A model generated the notes under the pieces. It was given only the letters and a program-made list of their open reading frames with translations. It did no database searches and was not told the DNA's origin. 64,000 nt of DNA from Bacteroidota bacterium (lineage in GTDB: Bacteria > Bacteroidota > Bacteroidia > Bacteroidales > Paludibacteraceae): positions 310,001-374,000 of the forward strand of contig JAEWAN010000034.1 of assembly GCA_023391625.1 (NCBI GenBank), given 5' to 3'. This document shows positions 28,286 to 37,337 of the stretch, piece by piece; the stretch's first letter is position 1, and each line of letters begins with the position of its first letter. A program made the position numbers and the translations under genes.

Positions 28286-29527
28286 TCAACAATCCAGCTC
28301 TTCTTTCTTAGGATTCACTCCAATATTATCATCCACCCATAATATTAAAAGCGTAAGAAGTCCGAATAACAAACCAAACTGTCCCGTAATAAACATATCA
28401 AAAACAGATTGATACATACAAAGCCATAAAATAAAAAACGAAAATAGGCGCCGTTTCTTCTCTACAATAAAAAATGGATAGATATACAGGAACAGAACAA
28501 GCAATATGCCAAAAACTCCAAATTCCATTGTACTCTGTAAATACTGGCTATGTGAATCCAGAAGTTTTACCTTTTTAGTTCTGTGCCAAAAGTCATAGTA
28601 TTCCTCTGTTTCACACAAAGTCCTGACCTGGTCATATTTTTCCTGAGCCCGGCTTATGCCGTTACCCCAAAAAGGACTATCTTCTATCACTTCTATGGCA
28701 GCTTCCCATAAAAAGAAACGGGATTCATGCAGGATAGATTCTTTTGAAATACGTTCATGGCTGCTTGCCATAAATACGAACAAAAAAGGAATCATAAAGC
28801 CGATCATTAAACCTAATACCCTTTTTCGTTTCCATATTTCAACAAAAATAAAACTTAACATCAATAATATCCCTGCCAAGAAACCACTCCTTCCTTCGGA
28901 TAAATAAAGTACAAAAAAGATCAAGGTCATTGCCGCAATATATAAATAGCGATTCAGCCTTTTTGTCTGTCTCCAGGAATTGGTTATTATATACCAAATA
29001 GCGATCAAAGCCAGATTTAAATAGAAATTGAACATCATATGCTGATTTACAAATTCTATCCTGCTATGTGTAAACAAATCCTCTCTTTCCGGGTCTGTCA
29101 AGAAATTAACAATCCCTATTTTAAAGAATATCAGGTATAGAATAACCAGAACCGACGATACAATGATTGTATTCAGAAAATAATTAAGTTTATATTTTTT
29201 ATTTACCCCAAAAAAACCGATTATCCCTATGCCTAACAACGGGTAACGGTTTTCAATCAATTTCCTGAAATATTCTGTGGAGTCAAAAGGATAATAAATA
29301 AAAGCCAGAAGGAAAAAAAACAACATAACCAGGTAATAAACATGCACTTTCGTTATTTTGAGGTTTTGCCATTTTTTTTCAAGAAATATTTCCAGAATAT
29401 AAGAAAAGAAGAATATATAATATCCTATCTCATGTACTTTAAAATCACGTAAAATTGCAGTAGCTACCAGATAGAGCGCCCCAAAAAAATTTATATAATT
29501 TACTACTGAAATAATTCTCTTATCCAT
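28286..29527 (-). CDS. O-antigen ligase/polymerase-like membrane protein
   Basis: 413 residues from MDKRIISVVNYINFFG; an in-frame TTG seven codons upstream is not used. About ten to eleven hydrophobic helices surround a large extracytoplasmic loop containing WEAAIEVIEDSPFWGNGIS and DSHSQYLQ, the pattern of the Wzy_C/WaaL superfamily, where H and R residues in this loop are needed for glycan transfer. It is the last gene of the glycan operon and probably ligates or polymerises the glycan made by the five upstream transferases. Ligase and polymerase cannot be told apart by reading. Confidence 0.82.
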   Translation of the reverse strand: MDKRIISVVNYINFFGALYLVATAILRDFKVHEIGYYIFFFSYILEIFLEKKWQNLKITKVHVYYLVMLFFFLLAFIYYPFDSTEYFRKLIENRYPLLGIGIIGFFGVNKKYKLNYFLNTIIVSSVLVILYLIFFKIGIVNFLTDPEREDLFTHSRIEFVNQHMMFNFYLNLALIAIWYIITNSWRQTKRLNRYLYIAAMTLIFFVLYLSEGRSGFLAGILLMLSFIFVEIWKRKRVLGLMIGFMIPFLFVFMASSHERISKESILHESRFFLWEAAIEVIEDSPFWGNGISRAQEKYDQVRTLCETEEYYDFWHRTKKVKLLDSHSQYLQSTMEFGVFGILLVLFLYIYPFFIVEKKRRLFSFFILWLCMYQSVFDMFITGQFGLLFGLLTLLILWVDDNIGVNPKKEELDC

Positions 29528-29556
29528 GATAATATCAATAACACACAAAAACTTGC

Positions 29557-30306
29557 TTATTTTAATTCAATCCTTGCCAATTTATATTTCAAATAGGACG
29601 ATTTTGCTAAAGTCCCGGCAATAACCCAACCATAATAACCATCCAGAAATCCCAGCTTCAAAACATAGGTTTTTAAAAACCTGAATCCCCCTTTTACATA
29701 AGGCGTTAGAAAAGAGATAGGCTTCTTTTTCTCAACCAAAGCCTTAGCATTTATTGCTGCATATTTTCTTTCTTTGGCTTTATGTTCTTCTATGGAGTAT
29801 GTGGTATAATGATTCAAATCACCGGTCAGGTGCTCCGGTTTTACCCCGGAAATACATTCTACCGATTCATGTACATTACGAACGCTCCAGGTAGTTTCTC
29901 TTCGGTTAAATATACGTATTTGCCTGTCCGGATACCAACCTCCATGTTTTATGGGTTTTCCACAATATATGTTTAACCTGTTAAAAGAATAATACGGAGC
30001 ATTCACCCCACTCTCTTTCATGCGTAAAACAGATTTTTTCAATTCCTCCGAAAGTTCTTCATCAGCATCCAAAGCCAGTACATAATCATACTTTGCCTGT
30101 TCCGTAGCATAGCGTTTCTGCATTCCATATCCTTCAAAGGCATGTTGAAGTACTTTTACATTATATCGATTGCATATATCAACAGTATTATCTGTCGAAA
30201 AAGAATCGACAACAAGTATTTCATCAACAATATTCATTATTGAAAGAAGACAACGCTCAATGTTGCGTTCTTCATTATAAGTAATTATAACTGCAGATAG
30301 CTTCAA
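29557..30306 (-). CDS. family 2 glycosyltransferase, WaaE/KdtX-like (TTG start)
   Basis: 249 residues. The GT-A fold starts at once with SAVIITYNEERNIERCL, DEILVVDSFSTDNT and the DxD-like LALDADEEL (about 88-96), a pattern seen in LPS-core glucosyltransferases of the WaaE type. The only codon that keeps the first strand is TTG at 30304-30306; the next ATG is about 60 codons on and would remove the nucleotide-binding site. It begins 6 bases after the upstream stop. Confidence 0.85.
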   Translation of the reverse strand: MKLSAVIITYNEERNIERCLLSIMNIVDEILVVDSFSTDNTVDICNRYNVKVLQHAFEGYGMQKRYATEQAKYDYVLALDADEELSEELKKSVLRMKESGVNAPYYSFNRLNIYCGKPIKHGGWYPDRQIRIFNRRETTWSVRNVHESVECISGVKPEHLTGDLNHYTTYSIEEHKAKERKYAAINAKALVEKKKPISFLTPYVKGGFRFLKTYVLKLGFLDGYYGWVIAGTLAKSSYLKYKLARIELK

Positions 30307-30312
30307 TTTCAG

Positions 30313-31200
30313 TTATTTTAAAGGTAACTTTGTGACTAAAGGTCCTTGTGTTCCACATAAATAATCCTTCACCCCCTTAATCATCAAACGTAATTTCAAC
30401 CATTTCTTACTATTATCATATAGAATCACCCTCTTAAACTGCTTCCGAATCCGACGTTTAAACTTTTTTTCATACCGGGGATATAACTTTGCCATATACA
30501 AAGTGTTACGGGCAATGTAATATCTTCTGACCGGATTATGGTCATCATACGTCTTTTTCATCTTTATCCCCAATATTTTCACCGGAACACAAGCATCACC
30601 TAAATAATGATTCAACAAAACGGTGTTAATCATTACTACCAGAAAGCCTTTCTCATTAGCACGGTAGCAAAACTCATCATCCACCAAATCAATAAAGAAC
30701 TCATCTCTAAACCGTCCTATTAGCTTATACGCCTCCAGTGAAAGTAAATTTCCGGAAGTCATAACACTGGGTTCTTCCGTGTAATCACCTTTCCATTTTC
30801 TCTTATTCTTGACTTCATTATCATAATGATGCAAAGGAGAAAAAACAGCAGTTTTGCTAAAATTTTTATATGAATTAGCTTTCTGAACCAAATCCGTAAC
30901 TCCGTGCTGATTAAAATGACTATCCTGATCCATAGTCAGTACCCATTCAGCCCCCCTCTCAATAGCCAACTCACAACCTTGGTTTAAAGCTGTTGCAATC
31001 CCCTTATTCCCCATATTCGGTACATAATGAATATCCGTATTTGAAGAGAAATTTTTCAGCAACGCAGAATTATCAACAGGAGAATTGTCTATAATGATTA
31101 ACTCATTAACGTCATCAATATAACTTTTGGCCGCTTCTATGTTAGCGGGCGTAGGATTATACCAAACAACTATTCCCCAAAGTTTATCTTTTTGAATCAT
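30313..31200 (-). CDS. family 2 glycosyltransferase, rhamnosyltransferase-like
   Basis: 295 residues. LWGIVVWYNPTPANIE, IIIDNSP and the acidic motif LTMDQDSHF (about 89-97) place it in the WbbL/RfbN-type rhamnosyltransferase group of GT2, which use dTDP-rhamnose. The sugar is an inference from the family. It is cytoplasmic or peripheral, 12 bases after the preceding GT4 gene. Confidence 0.82.
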   Translation of the reverse strand: MIQKDKLWGIVVWYNPTPANIEAAKSYIDDVNELIIIDNSPVDNSALLKNFSSNTDIHYVPNMGNKGIATALNQGCELAIERGAEWVLTMDQDSHFNQHGVTDLVQKANSYKNFSKTAVFSPLHHYDNEVKNKRKWKGDYTEEPSVMTSGNLLSLEAYKLIGRFRDEFFIDLVDDEFCYRANEKGFLVVMINTVLLNHYLGDACVPVKILGIKMKKTYDDHNPVRRYYIARNTLYMAKLYPRYEKKFKRRIRKQFKRVILYDNSKKWLKLRLMIKGVKDYLCGTQGPLVTKLPLK

Positions 31201-31212
31201 CTCTTGTCTTTT

Positions 31213-32331
31213 TTACAACAGCTTCAAATATACATTTACCAAATTCTGGGCAATCTGCTCATCTGTAAACTTCTTTGAAAAGACCAGTCCCTGGTCAATC
31301 ATATTATTCCTTAAATAAGTATCATTAAGAACTTTACATATACTATCTCCCAGTTCATAAGCATCCAACGGATTTACGTATATCGTATCCGGCCCTCCTA
31401 CTTCTTCAAAACAGGTACCTCTGGAAGTTATAACCGGCGTTCCGGTACAGATAGCTTCAAGAACAGGAATTCCAAAACCTTCGAATATAGAGGGGTAAAC
31501 AAACAGAAGAGATAATGCATAAAACGGAGGTAAATCAGCGTTCTCCACATTATGAACAAAAAACACTTGTTTCTCCAACCCGTATTTTCTGACAAGCATT
31601 CGCACTTCCTTGGTATAGTCTGTAGGAGCGCCCACAATAACCAACGGAATATCTATATTTTTTCTATGTATCGCCTCTACAATCATACCTGCATTCTTAC
31701 GCTTCTCAATGGCTCCCACATATAGAATGAACTGTTCCGGAAGATTGTATTTTACACGAATGTCTCTTTTATATTCCTGACTTACAGGCTCTCTGAAGAT
31801 ATTATTACATCCTTGATATACAATATCTATTTTACGTTCGTCTGCATCAAAAAAATGAATCAGATCCTGTTTTGTCTGTTCACTGATAGCTATAATCCTA
31901 TCAGCCACCTTACAGGCATGAATATTCTTTTTTATGAAAATTTTACGGTAAGTTGTTGAATATAATTCCGGATAACGCATAAAAATAGCATCGTGCATGG
32001 TAACCACACTTTTTGCACCAGTACGCTCAATTCCCCAAGGCAACTCCTGGCTCAACCCATGGTATAAATCAATATTACATGATTTTATTTCTTTACACAT
32101 GCCTTTTGTCCTCCATAATGAAGGAAAAAGTTTTCCCAAAGCAGAGTGAGGTATAACTTCACGTGTATTCCCAGCTACAGAGAACTGCATCTTGCTGTTA
32201 ACCTTTGGGTTAAATAGAAAATAATTATTTTCCGGATAAAAAGTAGTAAGCAGGCGAACTGTATCCCGGCTATAATTTCCCAATCCCCTGGCATTGTGAA
32301 AAACGCGTTTGGCATCAAATGCTATATTCAT
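31213..32331 (-). CDS. family 4 glycosyltransferase
   Basis: 372 residues, GT-B fold. The C-terminal nucleotide-sugar site shows ILYVGAIEKRKN (about 201-212) and the E-x7-E motif in PSIFEGFGIPVLEAICTGTPVI. The N-terminal YHGLSQELPW region resembles mannosyltransferases of O-antigen and exopolysaccharide clusters. It lies 5 bases after the previous transferase gene. Confidence 0.86.
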   Translation of the reverse strand: MNIAFDAKRVFHNARGLGNYSRDTVRLLTTFYPENNYFLFNPKVNSKMQFSVAGNTREVIPHSALGKLFPSLWRTKGMCKEIKSCNIDLYHGLSQELPWGIERTGAKSVVTMHDAIFMRYPELYSTTYRKIFIKKNIHACKVADRIIAISEQTKQDLIHFFDADERKIDIVYQGCNNIFREPVSQEYKRDIRVKYNLPEQFILYVGAIEKRKNAGMIVEAIHRKNIDIPLVIVGAPTDYTKEVRMLVRKYGLEKQVFFVHNVENADLPPFYALSLLFVYPSIFEGFGIPVLEAICTGTPVITSRGTCFEEVGGPDTIYVNPLDAYELGDSICKVLNDTYLRNNMIDQGLVFSKKFTDEQIAQNLVNVYLKLL

Positions 32332-32336
32332 TTTAT

Positions 32337-33173
32337 CTATTCTTTTATTTTGTCTATTCCATAAGGAGTAAAAGCACTCTCCTTATCCAAGTTCTCCTTT
32401 ACCAACAAGATATTAGGTTCATACAAGGTATCAAAATGTTTATGAAAGACATGATACTGTGTAACCAAATGTTTTTTGCTAACCGGATAAACCCCTGTTT
32501 TTCTCAGCCTGTTATCCAAATCCACGTCCTCACCAAATCCGGGATAAGTAAAACGTTCATCAAATCCATTTACACGTAAGATATCCTTTTTCCAGGCAGA
32601 AAAATTACATCCCCAGAATCCCCGAAGTTTATCTTTGATAAATAACTTACGAATCAATGGGTTACGAACACGAACCATGTTTTCAATATGCGTTTTGCTG
32701 TTTTTGAACACAGTATCCCACAGCAAAGGGAAAAAAGCCCGGTGATCCAGATAACCGTTCTTTATTCTATCTATAGTCAATTTTTCAGACACACGCTGAG
32801 TCAGCATAACCCTTCTGCCGCTTATAACCTGGTTTTCTTTCCGATTTTCAATATGTTCCTGAATAAATTTAGGATGAGGAATACAATCTCCGTCTATAAA
32901 TATCAGGTAATCGCACCGGGAAGCAAGCACCGCTTTATTTAGGATTACATTTTTTTGCCATCCATTATCCTCATGCCAGATATGTTTGATAGGGAAAGAA
33001 TAATTCTCCTTCAAAGCATTAATCGCCTCCACAACTTCCTGGGTAGAACCGTCATCAGCAATAATGACTTCAAAATTCTTAAAAGACTGGCGTTCCAATG
33101 CTGCAAGGACATATTCCAGCAACATGATTTTATTGTAAAATGATATAATTAAACTAACAAGCGGCTGATCCAT
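32337..33173 (-). CDS. family 2 glycosyltransferase with galactosyltransferase-type C-terminal domain
   Basis: 278 residues. PLVSLIISFYNK, IIADDGST and IFIDGDCIPH (DxD, about 92-101) form the GT-A site. The later GFWGCNFSAWKKDILRVNGF followed by GFGEDVDLDNRL is the acceptor-side motif of the Glyco_transf_7C (galactosyl/GalNAc transferase) group. It abuts the upstream gene with no intergenic base, TAA followed directly by ATG. Confidence 0.85.
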   Translation of the reverse strand: MDQPLVSLIISFYNKIMLLEYVLAALERQSFKNFEVIIADDGSTQEVVEAINALKENYSFPIKHIWHEDNGWQKNVILNKAVLASRCDYLIFIDGDCIPHPKFIQEHIENRKENQVISGRRVMLTQRVSEKLTIDRIKNGYLDHRAFFPLLWDTVFKNSKTHIENMVRVRNPLIRKLFIKDKLRGFWGCNFSAWKKDILRVNGFDERFTYPGFGEDVDLDNRLRKTGVYPVSKKHLVTQYHVFHKHFDTLYEPNILLVKENLDKESAFTPYGIDKIKE

Positions 33174-34052
33174 TTAAAAACAAGATTTTAGACGTTTAAT
33201 AACCTGATTTAAACGCTCTTTCTTAGACAATTCCCTTTCCGGAAGGCTCTCTACGGCTTCCTGTCCTATCCGCAGATATTGCCTCATAAAAGTCCGGGCA
33301 GAAATACCCCATTTCAATGTAAAGGTTTTATAACCTTTATTTTTCTTAATACGCCCTGTCGATTTACAACCAAAATGATAAACCAGACTATTTCCTTTTC
33401 CAATAAAGGTACGGACTCCTGCTTCCCATAATTTGCGGGACAAATCCGGATCTGAATACATGCCAGGGCTATACTCAATGCTCATTCCTCCTACTAAGTC
33501 CCAACTATCTATATGCATAATATTAGGAGGCCATGTACTCCCGCTCCAATCATTTCTATAAAGCGTAGTATAATCTCTCAATATCTTTTCTTCCTGGAAG
33601 CTTGCAATATCCGTCCCATAATCAGCCACAACCACAGCCGGATTATTTCCCCCGGATTCAATCATGGTAGATGACAGCATAAAACTTTTACTGCCTATCT
33701 TTTCTATTTCATCAGCAAGTACTTTGTCCCAATCCGGTAAAAAATACATATCATCATTTGCATAAACAATATAGTCGGTATTCACCAGCTTCCTGCATGC
33801 ATTCAATGCATAACATATCCCTATATTTTCTTTGGAATACACATAATCAAGCTCGTCCTGCCTTTCAACCCATTCCAAAGTTCCATCTACCCCCTCATTT
33901 ATCACCACAATTATCTGATGCTTGAAATATGAATTTTTCTTTATGCTTGTTACACAAAGCTGCAAATAAGAAAGATTATTCCATGAAGGAATCAATATTG
34001 AAAACCGATTGGAACCGGTATTTTTCCTATGTCTCTGAATGCTTTCAAGCAT
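33174..34052 (-). CDS. family 2 glycosyltransferase, first gene of the glycan operon
   Basis: 292 residues. RFSILIPSWNNLSYLQLCV, IVVINEG and VYANDDMYFLPDW (about 96-108, DD in place of DxD) define the GT-A fold; the C-terminal third is basic and probably membrane-peripheral. It starts the minus-strand operon 33.2-28.3 kb. A promoter at 34196-34226 leaves a leader of about 140 bases in which I see no gene. Confidence 0.83.
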   Translation of the reverse strand: MLESIQRHRKNTGSNRFSILIPSWNNLSYLQLCVTSIKKNSYFKHQIIVVINEGVDGTLEWVERQDELDYVYSKENIGICYALNACRKLVNTDYIVYANDDMYFLPDWDKVLADEIEKIGSKSFMLSSTMIESGGNNPAVVVADYGTDIASFQEEKILRDYTTLYRNDWSGSTWPPNIMHIDSWDLVGGMSIEYSPGMYSDPDLSRKLWEAGVRTFIGKGNSLVYHFGCKSTGRIKKNKGYKTFTLKWGISARTFMRQYLRIGQEAVESLPERELSKKERLNQVIKRLKSCF

Positions 34053-34195
34053 AATTTTTCGTGTATATTGATCGGGTTAAAATTCCGGAAAATGAAAATA
34101 CTACCTCAAAACCAGAAATAAACCGATTAGATTGCAGTATGAAATTATATGTAAATACAAATTAAAAAATATAAATATAAGATAATAAATGAAAA

Positions 34196-34226
34196 CAAAA
34201 GTAACAACATATTTTATTATACGCAA
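34196..34226 (-). promoter_or_regulatory. promoter of the glycan operon
   Basis: On the minus strand TTG (34224-34226), 20-base spacer, TACTTTTG (34196-34203). Its -33 element overlaps the stem of the preceding gene's terminator. Confidence 0.7.
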
Positions 34227-34258
34227 AAAATGCCGGATGTTTAAGTTCCAGCATTTTT
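34225..34258 (-). terminator. intrinsic terminator of the pyrK-pyrD-crp operon
   Basis: AAAAATGC / GCATTTTT with a further 3-bp GGA/TCC step after one mismatch and an 8-base loop; the minus strand continues with T residues. It lies 52 bases after the Crp-like gene stop. Confidence 0.8.
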
Positions 34259-34309
34259 GCTATGGCAAAACCAAAACGATAATATCAAAACTCTTTAAAA
34301 GAGAATTTA

Positions 34310-34873
34310 TTACGTTAAGTTAGCACGTATACGACTTAATGTTACCTGTGTGATACCAAGATAAGAGGCAATATAACCCAGTTGTATTCTTTGCAGCAGA
34401 ACCGGATTCTGTTCCATAAGCTCTTCATAACGTTCTCTGGCCGTTTTAAACAAACGGGATATATGATTTTGCTCTGTTTTAAGAAGTTCTTTTTCCGCCA
34501 GCTTACGTCCCCAGTTAGCTATATACATATCTTCCTCGTACAAACAGAACAGATCGCGAATACTAAATTTATAAAGGATTGCTTTTTCAAGCAATTCAAT
34601 AGTCTCATAACCAGGTTTATTCTCCACATAGCTACGCATTGACAACACAGGATCTCCCTCCAGACCAAACCAAAACGTAACTTCCGCACCATTATGATAG
34701 TGAAAAGCTCTTACAATACCGCTTTGTATAAAATAGATATTATTTTCCGTCCTGTCCTCTCTAAACAGCAGATGCCCTTTAGGCAATTCCACTGTTTCTG
34801 CCACAGCTACCAACTTGTTTAATGACGATTCCGGCAATATAACAATGCGTTGTAAAATGCTTTCAATATCCAT
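34310..34873 (-). CDS. Crp/Fnr-family transcriptional regulator
   Basis: 187 residues, shorter than classic Crp. A cyclic-nucleotide-binding fold (about 10-110; KGHLLFREDRTENNIYFIQSGIVRAF) is followed by a dimer helix and a C-terminal winged helix with LGYIASYLGITQVTLSRIR. There are no Fnr-type cysteine ligands and the cAMP-contact set is not obvious, so the effector is unknown. It is the third gene of the pyrK-pyrD operon, 15 bases behind pyrD. Confidence 0.88.
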   Translation of the reverse strand: MDIESILQRIVILPESSLNKLVAVAETVELPKGHLLFREDRTENNIYFIQSGIVRAFHYHNGAEVTFWFGLEGDPVLSMRSYVENKPGYETIELLEKAILYKFSIRDLFCLYEEDMYIANWGRKLAEKELLKTEQNHISRLFKTARERYEELMEQNPVLLQRIQLGYIASYLGITQVTLSRIRANLT

Positions 34874-34888
34874 TATAAAAGCATAAAA

Positions 34889-35800
34889 TTACTCTTCCAA
34901 TGCACCTATCAATTCCCGTACAGAGCTAAAACCGTATTCTTTAAGATATGACTCAATCCCTTCAATCACTTTCACAGTTACAGTAGGGTCAATGAAATTA
35001 GCCGTACCAATCTGAACTGCCGTAGCGCCGGCAAGTATAAACTCAATGGCATCCATTGCATTCATAATTCCCCCCAGACCGATGACCGGCACTTTTACGG
35101 CCTTTGCCACCTGCCATACCATACGCAGGGCTACAGGCTTCACAGCCGGGCCGGAAAGACCTCCTGTAATAGTAGATAATACAGGCTTACGTTTACGGGG
35201 ATCAATAGCCATGCCTAACAAAGTATTAATAAGGGATACCGAATCCGCTCCTTCTGCTTCTACGGCCCGGGCTATTTCCGTAATGTCCGTTACATTAGGA
35301 GATAGTTTTACAATAAGCGTATTTTTATATGCTTTTCTGACTTCTTTTACCACACGGGCGGCCGAAGCACAGCTCGTTCCAAAAGCCATGCCACCTTCTT
35401 TCACGTTGGGGCAGGAAATGTTCAATTCAATGGCGGGGATAGCAGCTAAATCGTTCAGTTTTTCTGCCGTTGCCACATAGTCTGCAACCTCCGAACCTGA
35501 TACATTTACAATTATATTAGTCTGAACGTCTTTTATCGTAGGATAAATTACATTTATAAAGTAATCAACCCCCTTATTTTGCAGTCCCACAGCGTTTAAC
35601 ATGCCGGACGGAGTTTCCGCAAGACGTGGATAACGATTCCCCTGCCGGTCGCGAATAGTAGTTCCCTTTACAATTATACCACCAATTCGCGATATATCAA
35701 TAAAGTCTGAATACTCCACTCCATAACCAAAAGTACCGGATGCAGTCATCACCGGATTTTTTAGTTGTAATTTGCCAATATTTACATTAGTATCTACCAT
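34889..35800 (-). CDS. pyrD: dihydroorotate dehydrogenase, class 1B catalytic subunit
   Basis: 303 residues. FMN-site glycines (ASGTFGYG), the catalytic Cys in NISCPNV (about residue 131), and the GLGGIMNAMDAIEFILAGATAVQIGTA phosphate-binding end show a class 1B PyrD. It oxidises dihydroorotate to orotate with NAD as final acceptor through PyrK. Its start overlaps the end of pyrK by 7 bases, consistent with a fixed-ratio complex. Confidence 0.95.
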   Translation of the reverse strand: MVDTNVNIGKLQLKNPVMTASGTFGYGVEYSDFIDISRIGGIIVKGTTIRDRQGNRYPRLAETPSGMLNAVGLQNKGVDYFINVIYPTIKDVQTNIIVNVSGSEVADYVATAEKLNDLAAIPAIELNISCPNVKEGGMAFGTSCASAARVVKEVRKAYKNTLIVKLSPNVTDITEIARAVEAEGADSVSLINTLLGMAIDPRKRKPVLSTITGGLSGPAVKPVALRMVWQVAKAVKVPVIGLGGIMNAMDAIEFILAGATAVQIGTANFIDPTVTVKVIEGIESYLKEYGFSSVRELIGALEE

Positions 35801-36564
35801 TTCAGTCTTGTAATATTAAATACCGGACCTTCGGTACAAACACAAACATGTCCTTCGGTCGTATCAGTTACACAACAGAGGCAAGCACCTATACCGCAAG
35901 CCATAGTATTTTCCAGGGAAACCTCACAATCAACTCCGGCCTTCTTTGCATAGTTGGCAACAGCCTTCATCATGGGGGTAGGTCCACAAGTATATATTTT
36001 ATCTATTTTTATCTGGTCAAGTATGGAATGCATTGTTACATATCCTTTTTCTCCGTGAGATCCATCTTCCGTTGTGGTATAAACCTGTCCGTACTTCCTG
36101 TATTCATCCAGTTGCAGCAAATCCGCCTCTGTACGAGCCCCTAATAAAAAGCTACAGGTATACCCTTTCTGCTTCAAAACATCCCCCAGATACAACAGAG
36201 GAGCCACTCCACAACCACCACCTATCAACAAAACATGATCATCCTTACTGGCAGGCATAGTAAAACCATTGCCTAAAGGAAGGATTATATTCAGTTTATC
36301 ATCGACTGAGAGCTCAGATAAGCGTTTACTGCCGTCTCCTACAACCTGCACAAGCAACCACAACTCATTCTTCTCATAATCAACATAGTGTACGGATATA
36401 GGACGACGTAAAAACGTAGTTGGCGACCCATCTACACGCACCTCCACAAATTGCCCCGGCAATATGCCCGGCAGTTTATCATGAGATGTCAAGATCAATA
36501 AAACGTACTGAAGATTTAATCTTAAGTTTTTCTTTACAATAAAATCAAGGATGAATTTCTTCAT
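35794..36564 (-). CDS. pyrK: dihydroorotate dehydrogenase electron-transfer subunit
   Basis: 256 residues. FAD-binding RRPISVH (53-59), NAD-binding GGGCGVAPL (115-123) and a C-terminal [2Fe-2S] Cys cluster (C223, C228, C231, C243 with extra Cys at 230 and 241). It passes electrons from PyrD to NAD+. It is the first gene of the operon with pyrD and a Crp-like regulator. Confidence 0.95.
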   Translation of the reverse strand: MKKFILDFIVKKNLRLNLQYVLLILTSHDKLPGILPGQFVEVRVDGSPTTFLRRPISVHYVDYEKNELWLLVQVVGDGSKRLSELSVDDKLNIILPLGNGFTMPASKDDHVLLIGGGCGVAPLLYLGDVLKQKGYTCSFLLGARTEADLLQLDEYRKYGQVYTTTEDGSHGEKGYVTMHSILDQIKIDKIYTCGPTPMMKAVANYAKKAGVDCEVSLENTMACGIGACLCCVTDTTEGHVCVCTEGPVFNITRLKW

Positions 36565-36621
36565 GAATAAGGGATTTTCTTTTTTGATATTACAATAGCC
36601 AAATGAAATTCATTTGTTATG

Positions 36622-36629
36622 CAAAATTA
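36622..36629 (-). promoter_or_regulatory. -7 promoter box of pyrK-pyrD
   Basis: TAATTTTG on the minus strand, 58 bases before the pyrK ATG. Confidence 0.5.
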
Positions 36630-36793
36630 CAGAAATATCCCGATATAAGCAAGTTTGAGGTATAAAGAAGCCCATAGGGAAAACCGTGATAATAAATCAT
36701 ATCCTAACCGTCAACCCAACAGAAATTCTGCCATTATTATAAATAATATCTATATAAAGATATATATGAAATTTACAGGGTAGAGGTAAAGAT

Positions 36794-37261
36794 TCAATCT
36801 GCTGTAAATTCCTGAAATGAATTATCCGAATAATAAACAATTATTTTCTTTACTTCCCGGGCAGGACTTGGTTCGGCATAAGCCTGAGGATAATTAAATA
36901 CTTTTTCCTGATGAAAAGCTCTTTTTTCCTGGTTGGATGTTTCAGACGCATCAAAATCCAAAGTCAATTCAGAAGCTGATATGACTGATTGTGAGTCATT
37001 TTCACTCTCTAAATCGGGCCAAATGGGTGTCTGAGAATGCTCTTCCTGACGCAACATTGGACCAACGCCCAAAATAAGCCAGTCTGAACTAATGTTATGA
37101 TAACGGTTCAATATTTTTTTCAAGACATCTAAACTGACTTTATTCCGTCCATTCAATATATGAGAAAGAGTAGAAGTCTGAATTCCGGTCTCCATGGCAA
37201 ACTGAGTAGAATTCAGATTTACTTTCTGCATTATTTTTTCGATACGGTCTCTTTCTTCCAT
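36794..37261 (-). CDS. XRE-type helix-turn-helix regulator
   Basis: 155 residues. A Cro/cI-like HTH occupies residues 1-70 (LNSTQFAMETGIQTSTLSHILNGRNK and ISSDWLILGVGPM). The remainder is acidic and low in predicted structure until a short conserved-looking C-terminal strand, VKKIIVYYSDNSFQEF. Such proteins are frequent in Bacteroidota with unknown targets. A promoter and several ATTTCA/TGAAAT dyads just upstream suggest autoregulation. Confidence 0.85.
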   Translation of the reverse strand: MEERDRIEKIMQKVNLNSTQFAMETGIQTSTLSHILNGRNKVSLDVLKKILNRYHNISSDWLILGVGPMLRQEEHSQTPIWPDLESENDSQSVISASELTLDFDASETSNQEKRAFHQEKVFNYPQAYAEPSPAREVKKIIVYYSDNSFQEFTAD

Positions 37262-37283
37262 ATAACTTATATTTCAATATTAT

Positions 37284-37296
37284 ATTTCAGTGAAAT
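37284..37296. promoter_or_regulatory. candidate operator of the XRE gene
   Basis: Perfect 13-base dyad ATTTCAGTGAAAT, located at about +4 to +16 of the XRE transcript. Related half sites occur at 37270-37276 and 37323-37328, and a TATACA-N2-TGTATA dyad overlaps the -7 box at 37303-37316. Confidence 0.45.
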
Positions 37297-37306
37297 CTTA
37301 GTTATA

Positions 37307-37337
37307 CAAATGTATATAATTTATTTCACACTTGCAA
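37307..37337 (-). promoter_or_regulatory. promoter of the XRE regulator gene
   Basis: On the minus strand TTG (37335-37337), 20-base spacer, TACATTTG (37307-37314); the transcript would start near 37300, about 39 bases before the ATG. Confidence 0.7.

Noticed and set aside
34053..34309. Invertible promoter for the glycan operon, as found for Bacteroides capsule loci
   Set aside because: I looked for inverted repeats flanking the promoter; only the upstream terminator hairpin is present, and it is too small to be an inversion site pair.
36697..36790. Open stretch on the minus strand ending NNGRISVGLTVRI before a stop, resembling the end of an outer-membrane barrel
   Set aside because: Only about 13 residues look barrel-like and the sequence upstream is low-complexity; chance is likely. 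It would need a homologue at the same locus to be believed.
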